DNA from: Pseudomonadota bacterium
GTDB lineage: Bacteria; Bdellovibrionota; JAFGOL01
Assembly (NCBI GenBank): GCA_026390535.1
Contig: JAPLFT010000027.1
Location: 1 to 30,276 of the forward strand
DNA: 30,276 nt
Reading direction: 5' to 3'
Position 1 is the stretch's first letter; every line of letters begins with the position of its first letter. Positions 1-10,480 of this stretch are shown one piece after another. The notes beneath the pieces are model-generated. The model was given only the letters and a program-made list of their open reading frames with translations, ran no database searches and was not told the DNA's origin. The translations under genes were made by a program, and so were the position numbers.

Positions 1-1
1 A

Positions 2-466
2 GAATTATCTGTAATAGCTAAAAAAGCCGCGGACCTTTTGGCAAAAAGACCGCATTTTAAAAAAGAACTTGAGAACAAGCTCTTAAAAAAAGGTTATTCG
101 GAAGAATTAATAGAAAAAGTACTCGACGATTTTGAAAGGCGTGGTTATCTGGACGACAGAGACCACGCCCTTTTGTATATTGAGGAACTAAGGCGTAAAA
201 GATTTGGAAAATACGAGATAGTAAGACGCCTTGTGGCAAAGGGGCTGAAAGAATCAACAGCCAGGGAAATGACCTGGGCGATTTCCCTTGAAAAGGAGGA
301 GAGAGAGCATATAAGATACCTACTAAACAAGAGAAGATTCAACCTGAAAGACCCAAAAGGTATCAAAAAAGCTCTGGATTTTTTTATCAGAAGGGGATTT
401 ACTGGCGATATAATTAGGGAAGTATTCAAAAGTTCCGGCTCGGGAGGTTTGGAGGGTGAAGATTGA
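2..466 (+). CDS. recX: RecX regulatory protein (5' partial)
   Basis: RecX binds RecA filaments in the cytoplasm and limits recombinase activity. The frame is open to the first base, and the residues before the TTG at 38 (SVIAKKAADLLAKRPHFKKE) match the usual RecX helical N-terminus. The true start is therefore outside the window, probably just after recA, and the TTG is not the start. About 154 residues are visible. They show the repeated three-helix pattern with the family-typical stretch FERRGYLDDRDHALLYIEEL, then basic helices such as RRKRFGKYEIVRRL. The stop overlaps the alaS start by 11 bases, which indicates translational coupling. recX beside alaS is a common bacterial arrangement. No lesion is visible. 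Confidence 0.88.
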   Translation, partial: ELSVIAKKAADLLAKRPHFKKELENKLLKKGYSEELIEKVLDDFERRGYLDDRDHALLYIEELRRKRFGKYEIVRRLVAKGLKESTAREMTWAISLEKEEREHIRYLLNKRRFNLKDPKGIKKALDFFIRRGFTGDIIREVFKSSGSGGLEGED

Positions 467-3107
467 TGAAGTGCGTAAGGTCTTTCTTAAATATTTTGAA
501 AAAAACGGCCACACTATAGTTCCAAGCTCAGGCTTAATACCAAGAAAGGATCCTACACTACTGTTTACTAACGCCGGGATGAACCAGTTTAAGGATGTGT
601 TCATTGGCGAGGATGTAAGAAATTACAAACGTGCGGTGTCCTGTCAAAAATGTCTAAGGGCCGGCGGAAAACACAACGATCTTGAGAATGTGGGTTTTAC
701 ATATAGGCATCATACCTTTTTTGAGATGCTGGGTAATTTTTCCTTTGGAGACTATTTTAAAAAGGACGCAATACGTTTTTCATGGGAACTGCTTACAAAA
801 GAATACAAGATCCCCGTTGATAGGTTATATGTGAGCGTTTTTAAAGAAGATGATGAAGCTTATGATATCTGGTTAAAAGATATTGGAATTCCAAAGGAAA
901 AAATATTCCGGATGGGAGAAAAAGATAATTTCTGGTCCATGGGCGATACCGGCCCGTGCGGACCTTGTTCAGAAATATTTTATGATCATGGTACGGGACA
1001 CGGCTGTAAAAAACCTAAATGCACCATAGGCTGTGATTGCGACAGATTCGTTGAAATATGGAATCTGGTCTTTATGCAATTTAACAGGGATGAAAAGGGA
1101 AAACTTACAAAGCTCCCAAAGCCGAGCATAGATACCGGTGCCGGACTTGAACGCCTTTCTGCTGTTATGCAGGGAGTAGCCAGTAACTACGATATAGATC
1201 TGTTCAAGGAGTTGAAAAAAGAAATAGAAAAAGAGGCGAGTATTCCTCTTACAAATAAAAAAGTTGAAAGCTCATACAATGTAATAGCCGATCATCTTAG
1301 GAGCATTGCTTTTCTTATCAGCGATGGATGTCTCCCTTCCAACGAGGGTGCCGGATATGTCCTGAGGAGAATAATAAGACGTGCCATACGCCACGGAAAG
1401 ATCATAGGCTTTGAATCTCCATTCCTTTATAAAAAGATAGGCAAGGTCGCTGATATTATGGGTGATGCATACCCCGAACTTATTAAGACCAGAAAAGAGA
1501 TAGAAAAGGTTGTAAAGATAGAAGAAGAAAAGTTCTTTGAAACCCTTGATAAGGGGCTTTTGATACTGGAAAAAGAGATCTCTTTGGTCGGTTCCGGAAA
1601 AACACTTAATGGAGATATCGCTTTTAAACTCTATGATACTTATGGTTTCCCTCTTGATCTGACGGAAATGCTTTGTAAAGAAAGAGGTGTCACCGTAGAT
1701 AGAGACGGATTTAATAAAGAAATGGAGAGGCAAAAAGATATGGCTAGAAAAGGTTCGTCTTTTTCATCCAAAAAAGAAATGAGTTTTGATCAGGATCTTT
1801 TGAGTAAGGAGATTAAAGCAAAAAACATAAAGCCGACGGAATTTACGGGTTATGATTCAACGTCATCCAAGGCAAAATGTTTATACATAATTAAAAACAA
1901 TGAATTTGTTCCTAACATATCTTCCGGGGACAATGCGATATTAATATTTAATAAAACTCCATTCTATGCGGAATCCGGTGGTCAGTCATGCGATGCCGGT
2001 TTGATCAAATCCGGTTCTACATCTGTGGGCCAGGTTACCGGAGTAATAAAACCACTGAACGGCGTATATCTCCATATGATAAAGGCCAATTCAAAAATAG
2101 ATGCCGGGAAAGAATATGATCTTGAGATCGATTCCAGACGAAGAAATCTGATAAAGAGAAATCATACGGCCACACATATACTTCATTATCTCTTGAGGAA
2201 ACATCTAGGGTCTCATATAAAACAATCAGGCTCCAGTGTAGATTCAGACATGTTTAGCTTTGATTTTAACCACTATGAAGCAATTCCTCATGATGTGATA
2301 TGCAAAATAGAAACTGAATTTAATGAACTCATCCTTGCTTCTGATGATGTAATTACAGAGATTATGAATTACAAAGATGCTGTAAAAAGCGGAGCAATTG
2401 CTCTCTTTGATGAAAAGTATGATGAAAAAGTAAGAGTAGTCCATGTAGGAAATTATAGTACGGAACTTTGTGGTGGTACCCATGTTAAGAATACATCTGA
2501 GATAGGAGTGTTTATAATAGAGAGTGAATTTAGTATTGGTTCAGGATTTAGAAGAATTGAAGCTACGACATCTATTGAAGCATACAAATCATTAGCAGGT
2601 GATTCAGGTCTCATTTTATCTCTAATAAATAAAACGAAATCAACAAGAGAAGAATTTGTGGATAAAATAATTAGAGAACTTGATGAAAATAAGACTCTGA
2701 GAAAAGAAATTGAAAAAATAAAATCGGGATCAGCCAAAAATATAATAGATGAACTGATAAAAAACGCAAAATCTATAAAAAGCGTAAAATTTATTTATGC
2801 ACAGCTTGGAGAACTTGGTGCAAAGGAATTAAGAGAAAGCGCAGAATACATAAAAAATCAATTAAATAACGTGGCAATGGTGATCTATGCCGATTCTGAA
2901 AATAAAATCTCAGTTGTAACCGCCGTATCAAAATCTTTAACTTCAAAAATTATGGCAAATGAGATCATGAAGATCATTTCAGCAGAAGCAGGGGCCAAAG
3001 GCGGCGGAACCGCTGATTTTGCTCAGGGTGGCGGCGGCGATATATCCAAGCTCAAGTCTTTAGAGAAGAAAATAGAAGCCCTGATAATTGACAAAACAGG
3101 AGAGTGA
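456..3107 (+). CDS. alaS: Alanyl-tRNA synthetase
   Basis: AlaRS charges tRNA-Ala in the cytoplasm and hydrolyses mischarged Ser/Gly-tRNA-Ala. The product is 883 residues, close to the usual length. The N-terminal class II core is complete (FTNAGMNQFKDVF, RHHTFFEMLGNFSFGDYF, DTGAGLERL). The editing domain carries the zinc set H570/H574 (HTATH) and C672/H676 (CGGTH), at nearly the same positions as in E. coli AlaRS. The C-terminal domain ends with the glycine-rich GAKGGGTADFAQGGG signature. Start is GTG at 456, preceded by GGAGG at 443-447 with good spacing; the start overlaps recX. The PBP1A gene follows 5 bases after the stop, so the three genes are probably co-transcribed. Confidence 0.97.
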   Translation: MKIDEVRKVFLKYFEKNGHTIVPSSGLIPRKDPTLLFTNAGMNQFKDVFIGEDVRNYKRAVSCQKCLRAGGKHNDLENVGFTYRHHTFFEMLGNFSFGDYFKKDAIRFSWELLTKEYKIPVDRLYVSVFKEDDEAYDIWLKDIGIPKEKIFRMGEKDNFWSMGDTGPCGPCSEIFYDHGTGHGCKKPKCTIGCDCDRFVEIWNLVFMQFNRDEKGKLTKLPKPSIDTGAGLERLSAVMQGVASNYDIDLFKELKKEIEKEASIPLTNKKVESSYNVIADHLRSIAFLISDGCLPSNEGAGYVLRRIIRRAIRHGKIIGFESPFLYKKIGKVADIMGDAYPELIKTRKEIEKVVKIEEEKFFETLDKGLLILEKEISLVGSGKTLNGDIAFKLYDTYGFPLDLTEMLCKERGVTVDRDGFNKEMERQKDMARKGSSFSSKKEMSFDQDLLSKEIKAKNIKPTEFTGYDSTSSKAKCLYIIKNNEFVPNISSGDNAILIFNKTPFYAESGGQSCDAGLIKSGSTSVGQVTGVIKPLNGVYLHMIKANSKIDAGKEYDLEIDSRRRNLIKRNHTATHILHYLLRKHLGSHIKQSGSSVDSDMFSFDFNHYEAIPHDVICKIETEFNELILASDDVITEIMNYKDAVKSGAIALFDEKYDEKVRVVHVGNYSTELCGGTHVKNTSEIGVFIIESEFSIGSGFRRIEATTSIEAYKSLAGDSGLILSLINKTKSTREEFVDKIIRELDENKTLRKEIEKIKSGSAKNIIDELIKNAKSIKSVKFIYAQLGELGAKELRESAEYIKNQLNNVAMVIYADSENKISVVTAVSKSLTSKIMANEIMKIISAEAGAKGGGTADFAQGGGGDISKLKSLEKKIEALIIDKTGE

Positions 3108-3112
3108 TGTAA

Positions 3113-5529
3113 TTGAAGACTGTATTTTTAACGCTTAAATTCTTTTTGTTATCAATGGTTTTTATCTGTATTTTTTCCGCGTTGATAGGAATGGGAGTAT
3201 ATCTTCATTATTCAAGAAGCCTTCCGCATATTATACAGGTGACTGACTATAATCCAAAGGTTGTGGCGGAGGTCATTGATAAGAAAGGTACGACGGTAGG
3301 TGAATTCTACAGGGAAAAAAGAGAGATCATTCCGTACAATAAAATACCGGTAACTGTCATACAGGCGTTTATATCATCTGAGGACAGCAGGTTCTTTGAA
3401 CATAAGGGACTGGATTTTACGGGTATATTCAGAGCGATGGTGGCAAACTTTAAGAGCGGAAAATTCTCTCAAGGTGGCAGCACTATAACCCAGCAGGTTG
3501 CCAGAAGCTTGTTATTAACCTCGGAGAAAAAAATATCGAGAAAAATAAAAGAAGCAATTCTTGCAAGTAAAATAGAGGCTCACCTGAGCAAAGAAGAAAT
3601 TTTATTCCTGTATTTGAACCAGATATATCTTGGTCACAATGCTTATGGAGTACAGGCAGCCGCGCATCTTTACTTTAACAAGGATGTGAATCAACTGACC
3701 CTTGCGGAAGCCGCCCTTCTTGCCGGATTACCACAGGCTCCTTCAAAATGGTCTCCGTATACAAACTCAGATAAGGCAAAAGAAAGACAGATGTATGTTT
3801 TGTCAAGAATGGTCGAGGAAGGTTACATAACAAAGGATGCTGCAGAAAAATCGGCAAATGAAAGATTAAAACTTTATAAGAACATGGATATTAATCTGGA
3901 GAATGCTCCATACTTTACTGAATTTGTAAGACGTTATCTTTTTGCCCGTTACGGTGCGGATAAAGTTTTGGATGAAGGCTTTAAAGTATACACAACGCTT
4001 GATTCCAATCTTCAAAAAATAGCACAGGAATCTATTAAACAGGGACTTAAAAACCTGGATAAAAAACAGGGTTTCAGAGGACCTATAGCACACCTCTCCA
4101 ACGATGAAGCCATAAAAAAAGAGATGTTGAACATACACAAAGAAATTATAGATTCTGTAAGAGAATATATTTACTTTCCGGAGCAATGGCAGGAATTCAA
4201 GATAAAAACGAAAATGTTTACTGTTGAGACAAAAAAAGACAAATCAAAAGCAGAGATAAATGAACAGGCAACACCACTGGACAGAGGCAAGGATTATAAG
4301 GCGATCGTACTTGGTATAAATGAAAAAAATCAGGAAGTAAAAATAACTGTAGGTAATACACCGGGTGTAATAAAAAGAGATGGGTACTCTTGGGTTTATT
4401 CCGGAGGAAAACTTAATTCTGCCATACTAAGACGCGGGGATGTCATTTATGTATCTCTTGCACGTCCCGGGATCTTTGCAATAGAGCAGAAACCTCTTGT
4501 TGAGGCATCATTACTCTCCTTTAATATCGCGGATGGTTCCATAAACGCAATGGTCGGTGGATACGATTATGCGGCAAGTGAATTTAACAGGGCACGGTGG
4601 AGACGAAACGGCCGATGAAACATGGAAACCTTCAAACTATTCAGAGCAATTCTACGGCGATACAATACTCAGAGATGCCATAATATTTTCAAGAAACATT
4701 CCTACCACCAAAATACTTCAGGATATAAAACCTTCCTATGTTATTGAATACGCAAAACGTATGGGAATAAAATCAAAAATGCCGGACGATCTATCCTTGG
4801 GGCTTGGTTCTACAGCGGTATCACTGTGGGAAATGATGAAGGCATTCGGGGTATTTGCAACTGGCGGCAAAAGGATCACTCCGTTCTTTATTTATAAAAT
4901 AGAGGACAGAAAAGGAAACATAGTCGAACAGTATGATCCTAATAAGCCGGTTGATGCCGTGCTTTCTTACAGCATAGATGAGCAGAAAGAGATAGACGAG
5001 AAACGTGAGCCAAAAGAAGAAAAACTTCCGGAAGCTCAAAATACTCAGCAGAATAACGGCGCAACCACGATTGCTACAACGGATGCAAACGGGAAACCCA
5101 TAGCGGAACTTCCGCCTCCCGGATATGTTATTCCTCCACAGACTGCATATATAATGAACTATCTATTAAAAGAAGCTGCAACCCGCGGGACCGGAGCAAA
5201 AGTAGGATCCGCACTTGGTATCCCTGTTGCCGGTAAGACCGGAACATCCAATAGCTATACCGACGCATGGTTCATAGGTTATACACCGAGTATTATTACC
5301 GGAGTCTGGGTAGGATTTGGCTGTTAAGAACTATAAGGTTTATGATTTTGATCAGCCTGATGGGATAAAATTCATGAAGATAGACGGCAAGACCGGAAAA
5401 GTTGCCTCCCGTTTTTCCCAAAAGATACTCAACATGCCGTTTAAGGACGGAACGGAACCAAAACAGGTAGAGGGAGAGGTAAAAGTAGAGGATGCTGACG
5501 AGACACAATTTTTTAGGGAGAATTATTAA
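3113..5529 (+). pseudogene. Class A penicillin-binding protein 1A, broken by two internal deletions
   Basis: PBP1A polymerises and cross-links peptidoglycan at the inner membrane. The start is TTG at 3113 with AGGAG at 3098-3102. One membrane helix (residues 7-31) is followed by an intact GT51 transglycosylase domain: EDSRFFEHKG with catalytic E90, GGSTITQQ at 121-128, and NQIYLGHNAYGVQAA. The transpeptidase part is split over three frames. At about 4593-4600 the text jumps from SEFNRA to GGDETADETW, so roughly 30-40 codons including the SxxK serine motif are missing, and the frame then closes at 4618. The second segment keeps SRN (about 4689) and KTGTS (about 5236) but ends at GVWVGF (stop 5325-5327). 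About 30 codons, normally carrying the GETGG stretch, are absent before the third segment, AVKNYKVYDFDQPDG, which runs to 5529. The 501-residue first segment could still act as a glycosyltransferase. Confidence 0.85.
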
Positions 5530-5549
5530 CAGCCTTATATGTGCTGTTA
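5527..5549 (+). promoter_or_regulatory. 7-bp hairpin just before the next gene's ribosome binding site
   Basis: TAACAGC (5527-5533) and GCTGTTA (5543-5549) form a perfect 7-bp stem with a 9-base loop. It starts in the PBP1A stop codon and touches the AGGAGG at 5549-5554. There is no U-run, so it is not a normal intrinsic terminator. It may affect access to the downstream ribosome binding site; this is a structural observation only. Confidence 0.35.
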
Positions 5550-5564
5550 GGAGGTACTATCCCA

Positions 5565-6059
5565 ATGAAATACTTATTGCTAGTAGTCTTTATCTCCTTT
5601 CCCCTCTTTGCAGATGAAAATTATATCATAGTAGAGAATGGTTGCGGAAAAGTAAAATATATGAAAGTTGAGACCAAGGAAGTACCGTATCGCTATGTAA
5701 CGACTTTGGGGTCCAGATCATCAGAAGATTATAATAATAAAGAGCGATCAGCTGTTTTTGGGTGTGGAGCATTGGGATTAAGTGCAATGGCCAAAAATAA
5801 ACAAGACAAAAAACAAAGAAAAGACAAGCCAGTGCCCCCGGTGACTCATATGAATATTTTCACCATTGATAATAAAAGCGATAGAAATTTATATTGTGAA
5901 CTTGTTAACAGAGAAACAGATAATAAAATAATACCTATAGAAGAATGGAAAAAAGAGCCTAAACCCAAAAGGTTTGATGCCTCCGGCAGGGAATATGTAG
6001 ATAAAGGAATTGACGAGCAACGTCAGCAAAACTCCTGTTTACATACAAAAGGCGTGTGA
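5565..6059 (+). CDS. Small secreted protein, unknown function
   Basis: I do not recognise this family. The start is ATG at 5565, chosen because AGGAGG lies at 5549-5554; an in-frame GTG at 5541 would lie upstream of that site. The product is about 164 residues. Residues 1-15 (MKYLLLVVFISFPLFA) form a signal peptide with a plausible cleavage site after LFA. The mature part is polar and lysine-rich and has four cysteines (NGCGK, FGCGA, LYCEL, NSCLH), which suggests two disulfides in an exported protein. It lies between the PBP1A remnant and uvrA, and nothing in the context gives a job. Confidence 0.7.
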   Translation: MKYLLLVVFISFPLFADENYIIVENGCGKVKYMKVETKEVPYRYVTTLGSRSSEDYNNKERSAVFGCGALGLSAMAKNKQDKKQRKDKPVPPVTHMNIFTIDNKSDRNLYCELVNRETDNKIIPIEEWKKEPKPKRFDASGREYVDKGIDEQRQQNSCLHTKGV

Positions 6060-6070
6060 CTATAGTAATG

Positions 6071-6085
6071 GGGGCTTAATGCCCC
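6071..6085 (+). terminator. Short GC hairpin upstream of uvrA
   Basis: GGGGC (6071-6075), loop TTAAT, GCCCC (6081-6085), followed by TTTAAT. It is a 5-bp stem with only three T residues after it, so it is a weak terminator at best. It lies 9 bases before the uvrA ATG, where a Shine-Dalgarno would be expected, and no clear one is seen. It could instead limit initiation of uvrA. Confidence 0.35.
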
Positions 6086-6094
6086 TTTAATACC

Positions 6095-8896
6095 ATGGCT
6101 GATCTTATCATAAAAGGTGCTCGCGAGAATAATCTTAAGTCCATAGATGTGACTATCCCATCGGACATGACAACCGTTGTTGTAGGTCCAAGCGGATCAG
6201 GAAAATCATCTCTGGTTTTTGATACTATCTATGCGGAAGGCCAGCGCAGGTACATAGAATCCCTTTCATCATATGCCAGACAGTTCCTTGAGAGGATAGA
6301 TAAACCCGATGTTGAATCCATAGAGAATATCTCCCCTACCGTTGCGGTTGAACAGAGAAACAGGATAAAAGGTTCAAGAGGCACCGTTGCCACAATTACA
6401 GAGATATATGACTACCTTAAACTCTTATACTCAAAAATAGGAGTAACATACTGTCCCAACTGCAAGACAGAGGTCAGACGTTACACCGTTGAAGATGTTG
6501 TCAGTGAACTATTAAAAAGTTATCAGGATAAGAGGATATATATACTATTTAGGTTCAGTGGTTCTCCGCAGGATCTCATAATGTCCGGATTTGTAAGAGT
6601 GCTTGTGAACGGCGAGATGTTTGACCTTAGCGAAGGACAGATCGAGCTTCCCCCTGAATATTATGTTGTATATGACAGGTTCAAAGTTTCAGAGAGTGAG
6701 ATGAACAGGATATGGGAAGCGGTGGAGAGAGTTACTTTTCTTGGTAAAAAAGAATGCGTGATATATTCAGTCGATGATAACGAGTATAAAACTTTTATAT
6801 TTGATACTATATGCCCAACATGCAGGATAAAATTCGATGACCTGGATCCAAGATTATTCTCTTTCGACAGTCCTATAGGAGCGTGTCCCGAATGCAAGGG
6901 CTTTGGAAATATCCTGAGAGTTGATGAGAAAAAACTGGTCCCGGATCCCAATAAATCCCTGTTTGCCGGCGCGATTGAGATGTTCAATAAGCCGAGTCTT
7001 AGACATATTTTCTATTCAATGATAAATTTTATGAGAGACAAGAACGTTGACGTTAATAAACCTTTCAACAAACTTACGGCAAAAGAGAAACATTATTTAT
7101 ACTAAGGTGGAGGTAAGGGTAAAAATAAATTTTATGGTTTTAATAAAATATTTAAAGAACTCGAAAGGAAAAAATACAAGGTTTATATAAGAGTACTTCT
7201 GAATAAGTATAAAAGCGCTTACACGTGTGACATCTGTAAAGGCAGTAGGCTTGTCCCTCAGGCTTTATATGTAAGGGTCGGCGGCAAGAACATATCTGAA
7301 CTTAACCGGATGTGTATAAATGAGTTTTATAAGTGGCTTGGAGATCTTAAACTTACCGAATACGAGGCTGGTGTATCAAAAGAAATAATGAAACAGCTTT
7401 TCCAGAGAACGTCTTTTATCACAGAGATAGGTCTTGGATATCTGACCCTGAACAGACTGGCTAAAACTCTGTCCAATGGTGAGGCTCAAAGAATAAACCT
7501 TGCCAATCAGCTCGGATCTTCTCTTGTAGATACAATATATGTTTTGGATGAACCGACAATCGGTCTTCATCCGAGGGATGTAGGCAGGTTAACAGGTATA
7601 ATTAAAAAAATAAGGGACAACGGAAACATAGTTATAATTGTCGAACACGATTATGATGTAATAAAATCCTGCGACCATGTGATAGAACTTGGTCCTCAAA
7701 GTGGAATCAAAGGCGGACAGGTCGTTTTTAGCGGATCTATGCAAAAATTTCTTTCTGATGCAAAGACATTGACCTCTGAATATATAAGATCAAAACAAAA
7801 AATACATGAAGACGTAAAAAGAAGAGTAGGCTCAGCAACTCATTTTTTAACAATAAAAAATATTAAAGAAAATAATCTTAAAAATATTACACTAAAACTA
7901 CCGTTAAACAGATTTGTCTGTGTTACCGGAGTATCCGGCAGCGGTAAGAGTTCTCTTGTAACAAAGTCACTGTATCCGGTGTTAAAAAAATACTTTGATT
8001 TTAAATCTGAAGATCTATCGGAAAGTGAAGATCAGGGTGAACAACAAAATGGGCACCAGATAAATTACAGTAGTATGGATGGTATAGAAAATATTAAAAG
8101 TGTAATGCTTATAAATCAGGACGTCCTGGGCAGATCACAGCGCTCAACTCCGATAACGTTTATATCAGGATTTGATCATATAAGAGAACTCTTTGCGCAA
8201 ACCCCGCTTGCCAAGAGCAGGGGATATACCTCTTCTAATTTTTCATTCAATGTTAAACATGGTCAGTGTTCTGTTTGTGGTGGAGAAGGATATATAAGCG
8301 TAGATATGCAATTCATGGCGGATATATATATAAGATGCGAGGCGTGCAGCGGAACAAGGTATAAGAAAGAAATACTTGATGTAACCTATAAAGGGAAAAA
8401 TATTAATGAAGTTTTAGCTATGACCGTGGAGGAAGCTTACGATTTTTTCATATCCTCCCAACCATTGAGGGAAATGTTAAAGCTTTTGATAGACGTAGGC
8501 CTTGATTATCTCGTTATAGGTCAGCCTGCTTCAACACTTTCCGGGGGAGAGTCTCAGCGTCTTAAAATATGTAAAGAACTTTTGACCGAGAGTAACAAAA
8601 AAAGGAAATCTCATGTGTTATATATAATGGATGAACCTACGACCGGACTTCATCCCCAGGAAGTGGAAAAACTGCTTGTAGTGCTTCAAAAACTTGTGGA
8701 CGAGGGAAATTCTCTGGTAGTAATAGAGCATAACATGGACCTGGTTAAACATGCCGACTATATAATAGATCTTGGACCGGAAGCAGGAGATAATGGCGGT
8801 AAAATAATAGTAGAGGGAACGCCAAAAGAGATAACAGAAAGTAAAAGTTCTCATACCGGTAAAATATTGAAAGAACTTTTGACTTTTAATATATAA
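6095..8896 (+). pseudogene. uvrA: UvrA excinuclease ATPase with an in-frame TAA
   Basis: UvrA is the damage-recognition ATPase of nucleotide excision repair. Read through the stop, the frame is 933 codons, the normal length. Domain I has Walker A GPSGSGKSS (31-39) and zinc CxxC pairs (CPTC, CPECKG). A TAA at 7103-7105 replaces codon 337. The same frame then continues without a gap through GGGKGKNKFYGF, CDICKGSRL, Walker B YVLDEPTIGLH, a second Walker A GVSGSGKSS (about 612), zinc pairs CSVC and CEAC, signature LSGGESQRL, and Walker B YIMDEPTTGLH. Signature I reads LSNGEAQR, with Asn at about 461 in place of the usual Gly. The 336-residue product would lack both composite ATP sites. No in-frame start with a ribosome binding site follows the stop closely. 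A single-base assembly error at 7103 would restore the gene. Confidence 0.85.
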
Positions 8897-8913
8897 GTGT
8901 TTAAGGGGTAGCA

Positions 8914-10110
8914 ATGACGGAACTTCTGGCTCCTGCGGGAGATATGGAAAAACTGGAATGGGCAATAGCATATGGCGCAGATGCTGTATACTTTGGCATG
9001 AAAGATTTTTCTCTAAGAAGCTTTGCAGGAAATTTTGATATTGAAGAGGCAGATAAGGCGATAAAGCTGCTTCATCAGAAAGGTAAAAAGGGATATATTA
9101 CGTTGAATATCTATCCTTATTCCAATGAATATGACGAAATAATCAAGACAGCAAGAAATCTTGAAGACATTGAGACGGATGCTTTAATAGTTTCTGATCT
9201 TGGGCTCTTATCATTGTTAAAAAAGAACAAAATAAAGACTCCAATACACATAAGTACTCAGGCCAACACGATGAGTTATCAGACGGTGCTGGCATATAAG
9301 GAACTTGGAGCAAAAAGGGTAAACCTAGCCAGAGAACTCTCTTTTGAACAGATAAAAGAGATACAGAAGAACTTAAAGAGTGAAGTGGAGACTGAAGTCT
9401 TTATACATGGAGCTGTTTGTTTTTCATATTCCGGCAGGTGTGCAATAAGCGATTATATGACGGGCAGAAAGGCAAACAGGGGTGAATGTACTCATCCCTG
9501 CAGATGGAAATATGCTCTTGTGGAAGAGACCAGAGACGGTCAATATTATCCGATCTTTGAAGATAATAGGGGATCCTATTTTTTCAACAGCAAGGATCTT
9601 GCACTGTTTCCTTTTGTAAAAGAGCTTATGAATTCCGGAGTTAATTCTTTTAAAATAGAAGGCAGGATGAAGACTATTCATTATATAGCATCGGTAGTTT
9701 CTCTATACAGAAGAATAATGGATGGGGAGAACATTTCCGTTGATGAGGGATTTAGACTGCTTTCAAGGGTAAGTAACAGGGGATACTCCTACGGCTTTAT
9801 TAAAGGAGGCGTAAAACCCGAAGATTACAGTCAGGAGGAAAACAATACTCATTCAACATCTACTTTTGTAGCTATTTATTCGGAAAACACCAAAGAGGGA
9901 ACAATATTAAAGATCAGGAACAGAATATTTGCGGGGGACAAACTTGAAGTTTTAACCCCAGGCGGAATAATAAAAGAAATACAAATGCCCACCCCGTTAA
10001 CAAGGAAAGATGGAACACGAATGGACGTAGTTCAGAATGGTGATGAAATAATAATCCAAGAAAAAATAATTCCATATTCTTTATTTAGAAGAGTTAAGGA
10101 GGAATTATGA
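8914..10110 (+). CDS. Peptidase U32 family protein, TrhP/YegQ-like
   Basis: U32 proteins of the TrhP (YegQ) type are linked to prephenate-dependent 5-hydroxyuridine formation in tRNA; others are annotated as collagenase-like proteases. The 398-residue product starts ELLAPAGDMEKLEWAIAYGA, the typical N-terminus. The family signature is at about 161-182 (EVFIHGAVCFSYSGRCAIS), followed by CTHPC, which with the preceding cysteines probably binds an iron-sulfur cluster. KIEGRMK is also conserved. The C-terminal third is the small beta domain of TrhP-type members. AAGGGG sits before the ATG. The stop overlaps the next gene by 4 bases (ATGA). Length and motifs are intact. The choice of TrhP over other U32 subgroups is inference. 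Confidence 0.85.
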   Translation: MTELLAPAGDMEKLEWAIAYGADAVYFGMKDFSLRSFAGNFDIEEADKAIKLLHQKGKKGYITLNIYPYSNEYDEIIKTARNLEDIETDALIVSDLGLLSLLKKNKIKTPIHISTQANTMSYQTVLAYKELGAKRVNLARELSFEQIKEIQKNLKSEVETEVFIHGAVCFSYSGRCAISDYMTGRKANRGECTHPCRWKYALVEETRDGQYYPIFEDNRGSYFFNSKDLALFPFVKELMNSGVNSFKIEGRMKTIHYIASVVSLYRRIMDGENISVDEGFRLLSRVSNRGYSYGFIKGGVKPEDYSQEENNTHSTSTFVAIYSENTKEGTILKIRNRIFAGDKLEVLTPGGIIKEIQMPTPLTRKDGTRMDVVQNGDEIIIQEKIIPYSLFRRVKEEL

Positions 10111-10466
10111 ATGTAGTAGTTCTTGGTGCTTCAAATAAAGAAGATAGATACTCAAATATAGCTGTAAGGCGTCTTAAAGAAAAAGGATATAATGTCATAC
10201 CTGTACACAAAATAATTAAAGAGGTTTATGGCATTCCTGTTCACCATAATCTTTCTGACATCAGGGAAACAATACATACGGTCACTGTTTACGTAAATAA
10301 AGAGGTGTCTGACAACATGTCTGCGGATATACTAGGTCTTAAACCTAAAAGAATAATATTTAATCCCGGCGCAGAAAATTATGATTTAAAGAAAAAAGCC
10401 GAGGCACAAGGTATTGAAGTCGTCTTTGCCTGTACGATAGTGATGGTAACAGCCGGTACGTTTTAA
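10107..10466 (+). CDS. CoA-binding domain protein (YccU-like)
   Basis: This is a single small Rossmann domain of 119 residues from the CoA_binding_2 / YccU family, which resembles the CoA-binding part of succinyl-CoA synthetase alpha. Visible hallmarks are the N-terminal VVVLGASNKEDRYSNIAVRRL, the central GYNVIPVHK followed by YGIPVHHNLSDI, and PKRIIFNPGAENYDL near the end. The usual C-terminal ENRCTM-type motif is replaced by FACTIVMVTAG, still with the cysteine. The ATG overlaps the U32 stop, so it is translationally coupled, with GGAGG in the preceding coding sequence. The physiological role of the family is poorly defined; it probably acts in the cytoplasm. Confidence 0.82.
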   Translation: MNVVVLGASNKEDRYSNIAVRRLKEKGYNVIPVHKIIKEVYGIPVHHNLSDIRETIHTVTVYVNKEVSDNMSADILGLKPKRIIFNPGAENYDLKKKAEAQGIEVVFACTIVMVTAGTF

Positions 10467-10480
10467 TAACAGGGTGTTCT

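Noticed and set aside
7106..7310. A separate downstream start giving a split two-gene UvrA
   Set aside because: A GGTGGAGG-like stretch follows the stop, but the nearest ATG is out of frame and the first in-frame ATG (7310) would lose the zinc CxxC and a conserved helix.
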